Source of the DNA: Streptomyces sp. NBC_01591
GTDB lineage: Bacteria > Actinomycetota > Actinomycetes > Streptomycetales > Streptomycetaceae
Reading direction: 5' to 3'
Assembly: GCF_035918155.1 (NCBI RefSeq)
Contig: NZ_CP109327.1
Location: 7,688,001 to 7,752,000 of the forward strand
DNA: 64,000 nt
Shown: piece after piece, positions 35,142-43,037 of the stretch
Numbering within the stretch: the first letter of the stretch is position 1
How the letters are laid out: each line of letters starts with the position of its first letter
Position numbers and translations under genes: made by a program
Notes under the pieces: generated by a model
The model's database searches: none
What the model was told of the DNA's origin: nothing
What the model saw: the letters and a program-made list of their open reading frames with translations, nothing else

Positions 35142-37313
35142 ATGACCGAGAGCACGACCATCCGCTGGGAACAGGACGAGACCGGCGTCGTCACCCTGGT
35201 ACTCGACGACCCCGACCAGTCCGCCAACACGATGAACCAGGCCTTCAAGGACTCCATCGCGGCCATCGCCGACCGCGCCGAGGCCGAGAAGGACTCCATC
35301 CGCGGCATCATCTACACCTCCGCCAAGAAGACCTTCTTCGCGGGCGGCGACCTCAAGGACATGATCAAGGTCGGTCCCGAGAACGCCCAGCAGGCCTTCG
35401 ACACCGGCACCGCCATCAAGAACTCGCTGCGCCGCATCGAAACGCTCGGCAAGCCCGTCGTCGCCGCCATCAACGGCGCGGCGCTCGGCGGCGGTTACGA
35501 GATCGCGCTCGCCTCGCACCACCGCGTCGCCCTCGACGCACCCGGCTCCCGGATCGGCCTGCCCGAGGTCACCCTCGGCCTGCTGCCCGCCGGTGGCGGC
35601 GTCACCCGCACCGTACGCCTCATGGGCATCGCCGACGCGCTGCTGAAGGTCCTCCTCCAGGGCACCCAGTACACCCCGCGGCGCGCCCTGGAGAACGGCC
35701 TGGTCCACGAGGTCGCCGACACCCGGGAGGAGATGCTCGAAAAGGCCCGCGCCTTCATCGACGCCAACCCCGAGTCCCAGCAGCCCTGGGACGTCAAGGG
35801 CTACCGGATCCCCGGCGGCACCCCGTCCAACCCGAAGTTCGCCGCCAACCTGCCGGCCTTCCCGTCCAACCTGAAGAAGCAGCTCGCGGGCGCCCCGATG
35901 CCCGCGCCCCGCAACATCCTGGCCGCCGCCGTCGAGGGCTCCCAGGTCGACTTCGAGACCGCGCTGACCATCGAGGCCCGCTACTTCACCGAGCTGGTCA
36001 CCGGCCAGGTCGCGAAGAACATGATCCAGGCGTTCTTCTTCGACCTCCAGGCCGTCAACTCCGGTGCCAGCCGCCCCAAGGGGATCGAGCAGCGCCAGGT
36101 CAACAAGGTCGCCGTCCTCGGCGCCGGCATGATGGGCGCGGGCATCGCGTACTCCTGTGCCCGGGCCGGCATCGAGGTGGTGCTCAAGGACGTCTCCACC
36201 GAGGCCGCGGCCAAGGGCAAGGCGTACAGCGAGAAGCTCCTCGACAAGGCGCTCTCCCGGGGCCGCACCACCGAGGCCAAGCGCGACGAGCTGCTGGCCC
36301 GGATCACCCCGACCGGCGACCCGGCCGATCTGGCGGGCTGCGACGCCGTCATCGAGGCCGTCTTCGAGGACACCGCGCTCAAGCACAAGGTGTTCCAGGA
36401 GATCCAGGACATCATCGAGCCGGACGCGCTGCTCTGCTCCAACACCTCGACCCTGCCCATCACCGTCCTCGCCGAAGGCGTCTCGCGCCCGGCCGACTTC
36501 ATCGGGCTGCACTTCTTCTCGCCCGTGGACAAGATGCCGCTCGTCGAGATCATCAAGGGCGAGCAGACCGGTGACGAGGCCCTGTCCCGCGCCTTCGACC
36601 TGGTGCGCCGGATCAAGAAGACCCCGATCGTCGTCAACGACTCGCGCGGCTTCTTCACTTCGCGCGTCATCGGCCAGTTCATCAACGAGGGCGTCGCCAT
36701 GGTCGGCGAGGGCGTCGAGCCCTCGTCCGTCGAGCAGGCCGCGGCACAGTCCGGGTACCCGGCCAAGGTGCTCTCCCTGATGGACGAGCTGACGCTCACC
36801 CTGCCCCGCAAGATCCGCAACGAGACGAAGCGGGCCGTCGAAGAGGCCGGCGGCACCTGGGCCGGGCACCCGTCGGACGCGGTCATCGACCGGATGGTCG
36901 ACGAGTTCGACCGGCCGGGACGCAGCGGTGGCGCGGGCTTCTACGAGTACGACGAGGCCGGCAAGCGCACCCGCCTCTGGCCCGGCCTGCGGGAGCACTT
37001 CGTCAAGCCGGACACCGACATCCCCTTCATCGACATGAAGGAGCGGATGCTGTTCTCCGAGGCTCTGGACAGCGTCCGCTGCCTGGAGGAGAACGTCCTG
37101 ATCACCGTCGCCGACGCCAACATCGGCTCCATCATGGGCATCGGCTTCCCGCCGTGGACCGGCGGCGTGCTCCAGTACATCAACGGTTACGAGGGCGGCC
37201 TGCCCGGCTTCGTCGCCCGCGCCCGGGAGCTCGCGGAGCGGTACGGCGACCGTTTCCTGCCGCCCGCGCTGCTCGTGGAGAAGGCCGAGAAGGGCGAGAC
37301 CTTCCACGACTGA
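35142..37313 (+). CDS. FadB-type enoyl-CoA hydratase / 3-hydroxyacyl-CoA dehydrogenase
   Basis: This 723-residue multifunctional enzyme performs the hydration and the second oxidation of beta-oxidation. The N-terminal part is a crotonase fold (ILVLDDPDQ-type start, AGGDLKDM, INGAALGGGYEIAL). The 3-hydroxyacyl-CoA dehydrogenase part begins with the NAD motif GAGMMGAG at about 327-334 and contains NTSTLPITVLAEG, GLHFFSPVDKMPLVEI and NDSRGFFTSRV. The ATG at 35142 follows GGAG. The palindromic element lies immediately before its ribosome site. Confidence 0.95.
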   Translation: MTESTTIRWEQDETGVVTLVLDDPDQSANTMNQAFKDSIAAIADRAEAEKDSIRGIIYTSAKKTFFAGGDLKDMIKVGPENAQQAFDTGTAIKNSLRRIETLGKPVVAAINGAALGGGYEIALASHHRVALDAPGSRIGLPEVTLGLLPAGGGVTRTVRLMGIADALLKVLLQGTQYTPRRALENGLVHEVADTREEMLEKARAFIDANPESQQPWDVKGYRIPGGTPSNPKFAANLPAFPSNLKKQLAGAPMPAPRNILAAAVEGSQVDFETALTIEARYFTELVTGQVAKNMIQAFFFDLQAVNSGASRPKGIEQRQVNKVAVLGAGMMGAGIAYSCARAGIEVVLKDVSTEAAAKGKAYSEKLLDKALSRGRTTEAKRDELLARITPTGDPADLAGCDAVIEAVFEDTALKHKVFQEIQDIIEPDALLCSNTSTLPITVLAEGVSRPADFIGLHFFSPVDKMPLVEIIKGEQTGDEALSRAFDLVRRIKKTPIVVNDSRGFFTSRVIGQFINEGVAMVGEGVEPSSVEQAAAQSGYPAKVLSLMDELTLTLPRKIRNETKRAVEEAGGTWAGHPSDAVIDRMVDEFDRPGRSGGAGFYEYDEAGKRTRLWPGLREHFVKPDTDIPFIDMKERMLFSEALDSVRCLEENVLITVADANIGSIMGIGFPPWTGGVLQYINGYEGGLPGFVARARELAERYGDRFLPPALLVEKAEKGETFHD

Positions 37314-37336
37314 GCCCCACGGCTGACGCCCGCCCC

Positions 37337-37372
37337 GCGGGCCGCGTTCACTCCGCTGTGAACGCGGCCCGC
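37337..37372. terminator. Bidirectional terminator
   Basis: GCGGGCCGCGTTCAC (37337-37351) pairs perfectly over 15 bases with GTGAACGCGGCCCGC (37358-37372); the loop is TCCGCT. It lies between convergent stops and includes the last codons of the MerR gene. Confidence 0.85.
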
Positions 37373-38079
37373 AGCTCTTCCTTCAACGACCGCTGGAACG
37401 CGGTCACCAGCGCCTGGATCACCATCGGCTGCATATGGGCCGACAGCGACTTCATCGCCGCCACGTGCTCGGGGTCCGCCTCCCGCTCCCGGTACGGGCA
37501 CCACACCTCGTCCCGGAACAGCCGGGTCAGCTCCTGCGCGGCGGACCGGGAGTGCTCCAGCAGGACCGTGCGGGCGGCCAGGATCGTCTCGTGCGCGATC
37601 GGCACACCGAGCAGTTCGACCCCGAGCCGCAGCAGCCCCGGGTCCACCCGGTAGCTGCCGTCGACCGGCTCCGCGCGCTCCAGCACACCCATCGCGGCCA
37701 GCCGTGCGATGTCCTGCTCGCTCAGTGCCCGGCCGGCCCGCCGCTCCAGCTCCGCCCGCGTCGCGTCCTCCGCCGAGTCCGGTGCCCAGGACGCCACCAG
37801 GGCACGGTGGATCGCCAGGTCGTGCGCGCTCAGGTCCGGCGGCAGCTGTTCCAGATAGCGTTCGATCGCGGCCAGCGTCATGCCCTGGTGCTGGAGTTCC
37901 TCGATGAGCGCGAGCCGGGACAGGTGCTCATGCCCGTAGTGCCCGACGCGCCGTGGCCCGATCACCGGCGGCGGCAGCAGGCCCCGGGTGCTGTAGAAAC
38001 GCACGGTGCGTACTGTGACACCGGCGCGCGCCGCCAGCTCGTCGACGGTGAGCGTCGGCTCCTCGGTCCCGGTCGCCAT
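37348..38079 (-). CDS. MerR-family transcriptional regulator
   Basis: This 243-residue regulator starts with a winged helix of MerR type (LTVDELAARAGVTVRTVRFY then STRGLLPPPV) followed by a long helical linker and an uncharacterised C-terminal domain of about 130 residues. There is no cysteine cluster typical of metal sensors. The gene is convergent with the FadB-type gene and may control lipid use. GAGGAG precedes the ATG. Confidence 0.9.
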   Translation of the reverse strand: MATGTEEPTLTVDELAARAGVTVRTVRFYSTRGLLPPPVIGPRRVGHYGHEHLSRLALIEELQHQGMTLAAIERYLEQLPPDLSAHDLAIHRALVASWAPDSAEDATRAELERRAGRALSEQDIARLAAMGVLERAEPVDGSYRVDPGLLRLGVELLGVPIAHETILAARTVLLEHSRSAAQELTRLFRDEVWCPYREREADPEHVAAMKSLSAHMQPMVIQALVTAFQRSLKEELRAAFTAE

Positions 38080-38208
38080 CTCTGCTCCTCGCGTCCGACT
38101 CTGAGGGCGAGCGGCTGTGCGCGTGGCCCACCCCGGTGCAACAGTATTGCTGTCTCACCAGTGATGTGAAAGTGCTCGGTCGTCAGAGGCGCCGCCTACC
38201 CTGATGCC

Positions 38209-38685
38209 ATGTCCGAGATCATGTACGTACAGGGGGACGCGACGGCGCCCCACGGCAAGGGCGTCAAGCTGATCGTCCACGTCTGCAACGACCTGGGCGG
38301 CTGGGGCAAGGGATTCGTCCTGGCCCTCTCGCGCCGCTGGCCCGAGCCCGAAGCGGCCTACCGCCGGTGGCACCGGGAGCGCGCGGGCAACGACTTCGCC
38401 CTCGGTGCGGTGCAGTTCGTGCAGGTGAGTCCGTACATCTGGGTGGCGAACATGGTGGGCCAGCGGGGGATGCGCACGGGCAGCAACGGGGTCCCGGTGC
38501 GTTACGAGGCGATCGACACGGGGTTGGGAGCGGTGGCCGACCGGGCCCAGGAGCTGGGGGCTTCGGTCCACATGCCACGGATCGGCTGCGGGCTCGCGGG
38601 CGGGAAGTGGTCCCGGATCGAGCCCCTGATCGAGAAGCGGCTGACCGGCCGGGACATACCGGTGACGGTGTACGACTTCGACTAG
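38209..38685 (+). CDS. Macro-domain protein (ADP-ribose binding / hydrolase-like)
   Basis: This 158-residue protein is a single macro domain. Visible parts are MYVQGDATAP, LIVHVCNDLGGWGKGFVLAL (the ADP-ribose loop), VAMN-type strand and MPRIGCGLAGGKWSRIEPLI. It probably removes ADP-ribose from proteins, RNA or DNA, or hydrolyses the related metabolites; the bacterial members of this type resemble the human TARG1 family. It stands alone; no ADP-ribosyltransferase or toxin is next to it. TACCCT, six bases before the ATG, suggests leaderless expression. Confidence 0.88.
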   Translation: MSEIMYVQGDATAPHGKGVKLIVHVCNDLGGWGKGFVLALSRRWPEPEAAYRRWHRERAGNDFALGAVQFVQVSPYIWVANMVGQRGMRTGSNGVPVRYEAIDTGLGAVADRAQELGASVHMPRIGCGLAGGKWSRIEPLIEKRLTGRDIPVTVYDFD

Positions 38686-38793
38686 AGGTTTGTCCGGGCC
38701 TCCCGGGGGTCTCGGCCTGCGGAAATCCGCCGGATGACCTGACCCCGGCCGAGGGGCGGCAGGAAGCGGGGTGGGTCCGGTGGAGGGGTCGAG

Positions 38794-39090
38794 GTGGGGC
38801 GGGGAGAGCCTGGACGTCCCGACGTCGTCGCACCGCCCGAGCCGGTGGACGCGTCCCTGCTGACCCTGCTCGGACTCGGGGCGGACGAGGACGCGGTCCA
38901 CCGCCTGCTGGTGGACCGCTCCGACAGCGAACCGGATGCGCTGACGGGCCCGTTGAACGGGCCGGCGGTGGCGCGCGTCCTCGACCAGCTCGTCGACCGC
39001 GGGCTCGCCAGTGCCGCCCACCGGACTCCAATGGGCGCCCTGCCCGCGCTGATACAGGGATACGGGGTGAGTCACTCCGTATCGACTTCT
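38794..39090 (+). pseudogene. Remnant of a LuxR/TrmB-like regulator
   Basis: About 60 residues (LLTLLGLGADEDAVHRLLVD then RVLDQLVDRGLASAAHR) resemble the N-terminal helix-turn-helix of the long Streptomyces regulators that begin with a TrmB-like domain. GGAGGGG precedes a GTG at 38794, a plausible original start. After about residue 85 the family pattern stops and the frame runs into the TetR gene. I interpret it as the first third of a gene whose remainder was deleted. The 3' limit is approximate. Confidence 0.4.
39059..39083. promoter_or_regulatory. Candidate TetR operator
   Basis: GATACGGGGTGA and TCACTCCGTATC (39059-39070 and 39072-39083) form an inverted repeat matching at eleven of twelve positions, ending 44 bases before the TetR start. 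Autoregulation is likely. Confidence 0.6.
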
Positions 39091-39127
39091 ATGGTGGGGG
39101 TGGAAGCGGCGGAACGGGAGAGGGCCC

Positions 39128-39760
39128 ATGACGGCACGGAGCACCGACGAGTCACGGCTGGCCCTGGCACTCCGCACGCCGCCGCCCTCCGACGCGCTGA
39201 GCGAGCAGATCCTGGACGCCGCGCGCGAGCAGTTCATGACGTTCGGGCTGCGCCGCTCCACCGTCGACGACGTCGCCAAGCGCGCCAGGGTCTCGCGGGT
39301 GACCGTGTACCGGCGGATCGGCAACAAGGACAGCCTCGTCTCCGCCTGTCTGCTGCGCGAGTACCGCCGCTTCGTCGTGGAGGTGGACGACGCCGTGGCC
39401 GCGCTGCCGACGACGGAGGACCGGCTCGTCGAGGGCTTCGCCGCGGTTCTCCGGCACATTCGCGAGCACCCGCTCATCGGCGGTCTGCTGAGGCTGGAGC
39501 CCGAGACAATGCTGCCGTTCCTGACCCTGGAGAGCGAACCGGCCTTCCTCGCCATCCGCGAGTACCTGGCCGACCGGCTGCGTGACGCCCGGCGCGCGGA
39601 GGGCCGGCCGGCGAGTGATCCGACCCCGGTCGCCGAGCTGATGGTGCGGATCACCGTCTCCTTCCTCCTCAACCCCGTCAGCTGTTTCGAGCTGGACGAC
39701 GACACCCACGTGCGGGAGTTCGCCCGCCGCTATCTGGTGCCGCTGCTCGCTGCCGGGTAG
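39128..39760 (+). CDS. TetR-family transcriptional regulator
   Basis: This 210-residue protein has an N-terminal helix-turn-helix (AREQFMTFGLRRSTVDDVAK then RVTVYRRIGNKDSLV) and a helical ligand domain with no family name I can give. GGGAGAGG precedes the ATG. It overlaps the convergent oxygenase gene by 83 bases at the 3' end. Its nearest target is probably the MpaB-type pair or itself. Confidence 0.92.
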   Translation: MTARSTDESRLALALRTPPPSDALSEQILDAAREQFMTFGLRRSTVDDVAKRARVSRVTVYRRIGNKDSLVSACLLREYRRFVVEVDDAVAALPTTEDRLVEGFAAVLRHIREHPLIGGLLRLEPETMLPFLTLESEPAFLAIREYLADRLRDARRAEGRPASDPTPVAELMVRITVSFLLNPVSCFELDDDTHVREFARRYLVPLLAAG

Positions 39761-40652
39761 CACCACCGGCGTGGCCGTCCGACTCGTCGGGCAGGGGTTC
39801 CACGGGGCGGTTGCGGGCCCAGTGCGGTCCGAGGTCGTCGAGCCGCCAGCCGAAGGGGTACGAACGGGGCTGCGGGCGAGCGGGAAACCTGCGTGGCCGG
39901 GCCGGCAGCCTGCGGACACAACGCGCGCGCAGGCACAGGGCCGCCGACGCCGAGGCCCGCACCCACCGCGGCTGCGGCCGGAAGCCCAGCGCCGCCAGCA
40001 GCGGCTCGTCCAGCAGCCCGAGCGCGAATCTCGCCACCAGGGGCCGTAACGGACGCGGATACCAGCTCGCGATCACGCGGAAGGTGGCGTTCGCGACCCG
40101 CCGGTTCGCCGGGTCGTACGCGAACATCCGCTCCTCGTAGGAGTCGAGGAGCCGCTCGAACCCCTCGTACGTGTCGGGCACCCCCTCGATGCCCATCATC
40201 GCCGCCGTCTTCCGGCCGGCCTCCACCAGCGCCTGGACCTCCTGGGCGCACAGGGGACGCCAGCCGAACCGGTCGATCCAGCGCTTCGGCCCCACGACCG
40301 TGGTCGCGAGGACATAGCGGAAGTCGTCGTTCGGGATCCTGTACTTGCCGTGGATCCGGTTGAGGTGACGCGCGGCCGCCCGCCCGCGCTCCGAGTCGAA
40401 GCCGTCGGCGGCCATCTCGTACCCGATCAGCACCGTGTCGTCGTACCGCTTCTGCCCGGCCCGTTCGAACTCCTGGGTCCGGTCGAGGAGCACGGAGATG
40501 CGGGGAACGCCGTAGTCCCGGAGGAAGGCGACGCTCACCCCCTGCCGGTAGTCCCACGGGAACTCGTACTGGGAGATCAGCCGAAGGATCTCGGCGTAGT
40601 CGCGCGCCGGATCCATCCGGCGTATCTCGTGCAGGCGGCTGTATCGGCCCAT
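39678..40652 (-). CDS. MpaB-family oxygenase (DUF2236-like), first of divergent pair
   Basis: This 324-residue protein has the pattern of the mpaB/rubber-oxygenase family (DUF2236): LRLISQYEFPWDYRQGVSVA, HLNRIHGKYRIPNDDFRYVL, DRFGWRPL and ASWYPRPLRPL. Family members bind haem b and oxidise hydrophobic compounds. The start at 40652 has GGAGGG upstream. The C-terminal 90 residues are Arg/Pro-rich and overlap the TetR gene, so the true end may be unusual. Confidence 0.8.
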   Translation of the reverse strand: MGRYSRLHEIRRMDPARDYAEILRLISQYEFPWDYRQGVSVAFLRDYGVPRISVLLDRTQEFERAGQKRYDDTVLIGYEMAADGFDSERGRAAARHLNRIHGKYRIPNDDFRYVLATTVVGPKRWIDRFGWRPLCAQEVQALVEAGRKTAAMMGIEGVPDTYEGFERLLDSYEERMFAYDPANRRVANATFRVIASWYPRPLRPLVARFALGLLDEPLLAALGFRPQPRWVRASASAALCLRARCVRRLPARPRRFPARPQPRSYPFGWRLDDLGPHWARNRPVEPLPDESDGHAGGATRQRAAAPDSGGRTPARGCRRPARNS

Positions 40653-40945
40653 GGTGCGCCCTCCTGTCCGTGTGCCGACTCCCTGAGGGGCCGCTTTCGC
40701 AGGTTGTCGCTGCGTGACGGGCCAACTCAGCTGATTCACAAGGAATGTGACGGACCGTCCGGCCTGAGAGTCAAAGTTACAAATACTATCGACTTGTTTC
40801 ACGAGTCCCGTCAATACCGCCGTCGACCGGGCGTGCGGTGGGGTGCCGCGGGGGCCGGTGCGCATGACTCCCGAAGGGCTCGCATACTGGATCACGCAGG
40901 GACCGGGCGCCGAGCCGTGCGCCCGCCGACCGTCGGGAGCACCGC
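40653..40945. promoter_or_regulatory. Divergent promoter region between two MpaB-type genes
   Basis: This 293-base gap must hold both promoters. It includes the AT-rich stretch AAAGTTACAAATACTATCG near 40780, rare in this genome, and a likely transcription start area. No perfect palindrome is obvious. Confidence 0.45.
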
Positions 40946-41863
40946 ATGACCAGCGCAGCAGCCAGCGGCGGCACCCCCGCCCCGCCTCCGCCCGGCGGTG
41001 TGCTCTGGAGCCTCTCCGGCGACATCCGGGCCCTGCTGATGCTGCCCGCCGCGCTCACCCTCCAGGTCGCCCACCCGGCGGTCGGCGCCGGCGTCGACGA
41101 ACACTCCGTCTTCCGCACGGACCCCTGGGGACGCGGCGAGAGGTCGCTGCGCTCGCTCCAGCTCTGGGTGTACGGGGGCGAGGCGGCGGCCGAGGAGGGG
41201 CGCAGGCTGCGCGTACTGCACCGCACCATCCAGGGCACCGACACCCGGGGGCGCCGCTACCATGCGCTGTCGCCCGCGAACTACGCGTGGGTGCACGCCA
41301 CGGGCTTCCCGGTCTACCAGCATGCCGCGTGCTATCTCGTCCGGCCGCTCACCGCGGCACAGGAGCGGGCCCTGTACCAGGAGTGGCTCCAGGTGGGCAG
41401 GATCCTCGGCATCCATGACCGGGACATGCCGCAGACGATCGAGGAGTTCTGGCCGTACTTCCGAAAGATGCTCGCCGACGAGATCGAGTCGACCGTGGTT
41501 GTCGAGGACCTGGTCGCCACCGATCGTCCCGTCCCGCCGCCGGACCGCGGGCCGTTGCCGCTCAGGCTGCTGCTGAGGGCGCTGTGGCCGGTGCTGCTCC
41601 CGCCATTGGCCCGGTTCCGGCGCTTCATCACCATCGGGCTGATGCCGCCGGACGCGCGGGAGGCCATCGGGCTGGAGTGGACGGACCAGCAGGAGCGCAG
41701 ACTGCGGCGCTTCTGCGGGGTGGTGCGGCGCGTGGTGCCCGTGCTCCCCGAGCGGCTGCGCTATCTGCCGTACGCGCGCAGGGCCCGGGCGGCCCATCGC
41801 GAGGCCGTCCGGGGCGGGGGAGGGCTCAGGCGGAAGCCCGGCGCACCAGCTCGGTCGGCGTGA
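40946..41863 (+). CDS. MpaB-family oxygenase (DUF2236), second of divergent pair
   Basis: This 305-residue protein is a clearer DUF2236 member: LLMLPAALTLQVAHPAVGAG, DPWGRGERSLRSLQLWVYGG, HALSPANYAWVHATG and YQEWLQVGRILGIHDRDMP. It would be a haem-type oxygenase acting on a hydrophobic substrate. GGGAGC precedes the ATG. It overlaps the convergent LacI gene by 38 bases. The two divergent paralogues share little local identity, so they are not a recent duplication. Confidence 0.88.
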   Translation: MTSAAASGGTPAPPPPGGVLWSLSGDIRALLMLPAALTLQVAHPAVGAGVDEHSVFRTDPWGRGERSLRSLQLWVYGGEAAAEEGRRLRVLHRTIQGTDTRGRRYHALSPANYAWVHATGFPVYQHAACYLVRPLTAAQERALYQEWLQVGRILGIHDRDMPQTIEEFWPYFRKMLADEIESTVVVEDLVATDRPVPPPDRGPLPLRLLLRALWPVLLPPLARFRRFITIGLMPPDAREAIGLEWTDQQERRLRRFCGVVRRVVPVLPERLRYLPYARRARAAHREAVRGGGGLRRKPGAPARSA

Positions 41864-42875
41864 TCACCGCTTCCCGCTCGTCGCCCCCGGCCTCGCCGCC
41901 CAGTCGGCTCATCAGCATCCGCACCATCAACCGGCCCATGCCCTCCACATCCTGACGGACCGTCGTCAGCGGAGGCTCGGTGGCCTCGGCTATCGACACC
42001 ATGTCGTCGAAGCCGACCAGCGCCACCTCCTCCGGCACGCTGCGACCGCGCTCGCGCAGCACCCGCAGGGCACCCGAGGCCATCAGGTCGTTGGCGGCGA
42101 AGACCGCGTCCAGGCCGGGGTGGCGATCGAGCAGTTCCGCCATCGCCCGCGCGCCGCCCTCGACGGTGAAGTCGCCGTCCACGAGGAGCGTCGGATCGCC
42201 GTCGGGCAGCACGTCGAGGTAGCCGTCGACCCGGTCGAGGGCCGAGGTCTGGTCGCGCGGTCCGGCGATGTGCGCGATCTGCCGCCGCCCCAGGGCGACG
42301 AGATGGCGTACGGCCTCGGCCGCGCCGCCGCGGTTGTCGCAGTCGACGTACGGGACGGCCAGTTCCGACGCGGCGCCCGGCCGGCCCGGACGGCCCCCGT
42401 AGACCGTGGGCACCCGGAACCTGCGGATGATCGCGGGGAGTTCGTCGTCGGTGTGCAGCGAGAAGGCCAGTACGCCGTCCACATGACCGCCGGCCAGATA
42501 ATGGGCGACCCGGTCGAAGTCCCCGCTGCCCTCCACCAGGAGAAGGACCAACTGGGAGTCGTGCAGGGTCAGTTCGCGGCTGATGCCACGGATCTGCTGG
42601 GAGAAGAAAGGGTCGGAGAAGATCCGGAACTCCGGCTCGTCGATGATCACGGCGACCGCGCCGTTGCGCCGGGTGACCAGGGTCCGGGCCGCGTGGTTCG
42701 GAACGTAGCCGAGTTCCTCGACCGCCTTGCGCACCTGGTCCACGAGCGGCTTGCGCACCCCGGCCCCGCCGTTCACCACCCGGGATACCGTCGCCCGGGA
42801 GACCCCGGCACGGGCCGCCACGGCTTCCAACGTGGGGCGGGCATCGCGGGCAGGATCGTGGGACGGACCGGGCAA
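41826..42875 (-). CDS. LacI-family transcriptional regulator
   Basis: This 349-residue repressor begins with LEAVAARAGVSRATVSRVVN after a short linker and has the sugar-binding-type core ending in ATEPPLTTVRQDVEGMG. I chose the TTG at 42875 because GAGGAG at 42882-42887 is six bases upstream; a GTG at 42893 is possible. It has no sugar transporter beside it, so its target is unclear. Confidence 0.88.
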   Translation of the reverse strand: MPGPSHDPARDARPTLEAVAARAGVSRATVSRVVNGGAGVRKPLVDQVRKAVEELGYVPNHAARTLVTRRNGAVAVIIDEPEFRIFSDPFFSQQIRGISRELTLHDSQLVLLLVEGSGDFDRVAHYLAGGHVDGVLAFSLHTDDELPAIIRRFRVPTVYGGRPGRPGAASELAVPYVDCDNRGGAAEAVRHLVALGRRQIAHIAGPRDQTSALDRVDGYLDVLPDGDPTLLVDGDFTVEGGARAMAELLDRHPGLDAVFAANDLMASGALRVLRERGRSVPEEVALVGFDDMVSIAEATEPPLTTVRQDVEGMGRLMVRMLMSRLGGEAGGDEREAVITPTELVRRASA

Positions 42876-42974
42876 GGGACGCTCCTCGTACACGCGATAT
42901 CGGGCCGGAATCGGCCGGGGCCGGCCGGACAGCACCGACGCCATCAGCCTAACCGGCGCCACCGGCCGGCCGCC

Positions 42975-43017
42975 GGGCACCGTCGCCCCACGTGGAGGTG
43001 GAGGGGCGACGGTGCCC
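42975..43017. terminator. Strong hairpin downstream of the M1 peptidase gene
   Basis: GGGCACCGTCGCCCC (42975-42989) pairs perfectly with GGGGCGACGGTGCCC (43003-43017). It lies 20 bases after the peptidase stop. Confidence 0.85.
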
Positions 43018-43037
43018 GGACCCGGTCCGCGTACCGG

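Noticed and set aside
35124..37307. 727-codon minus-strand frame opposite the FadB-type gene
   Set aside because: Shadow of the real gene; low-complexity product with no motif.
39678..39760. Overlap of TetR and MpaB genes as an assembly fault
   Set aside because: Both frames stay open with family-like sequence before the overlap; short convergent overlaps are common in this genome type.
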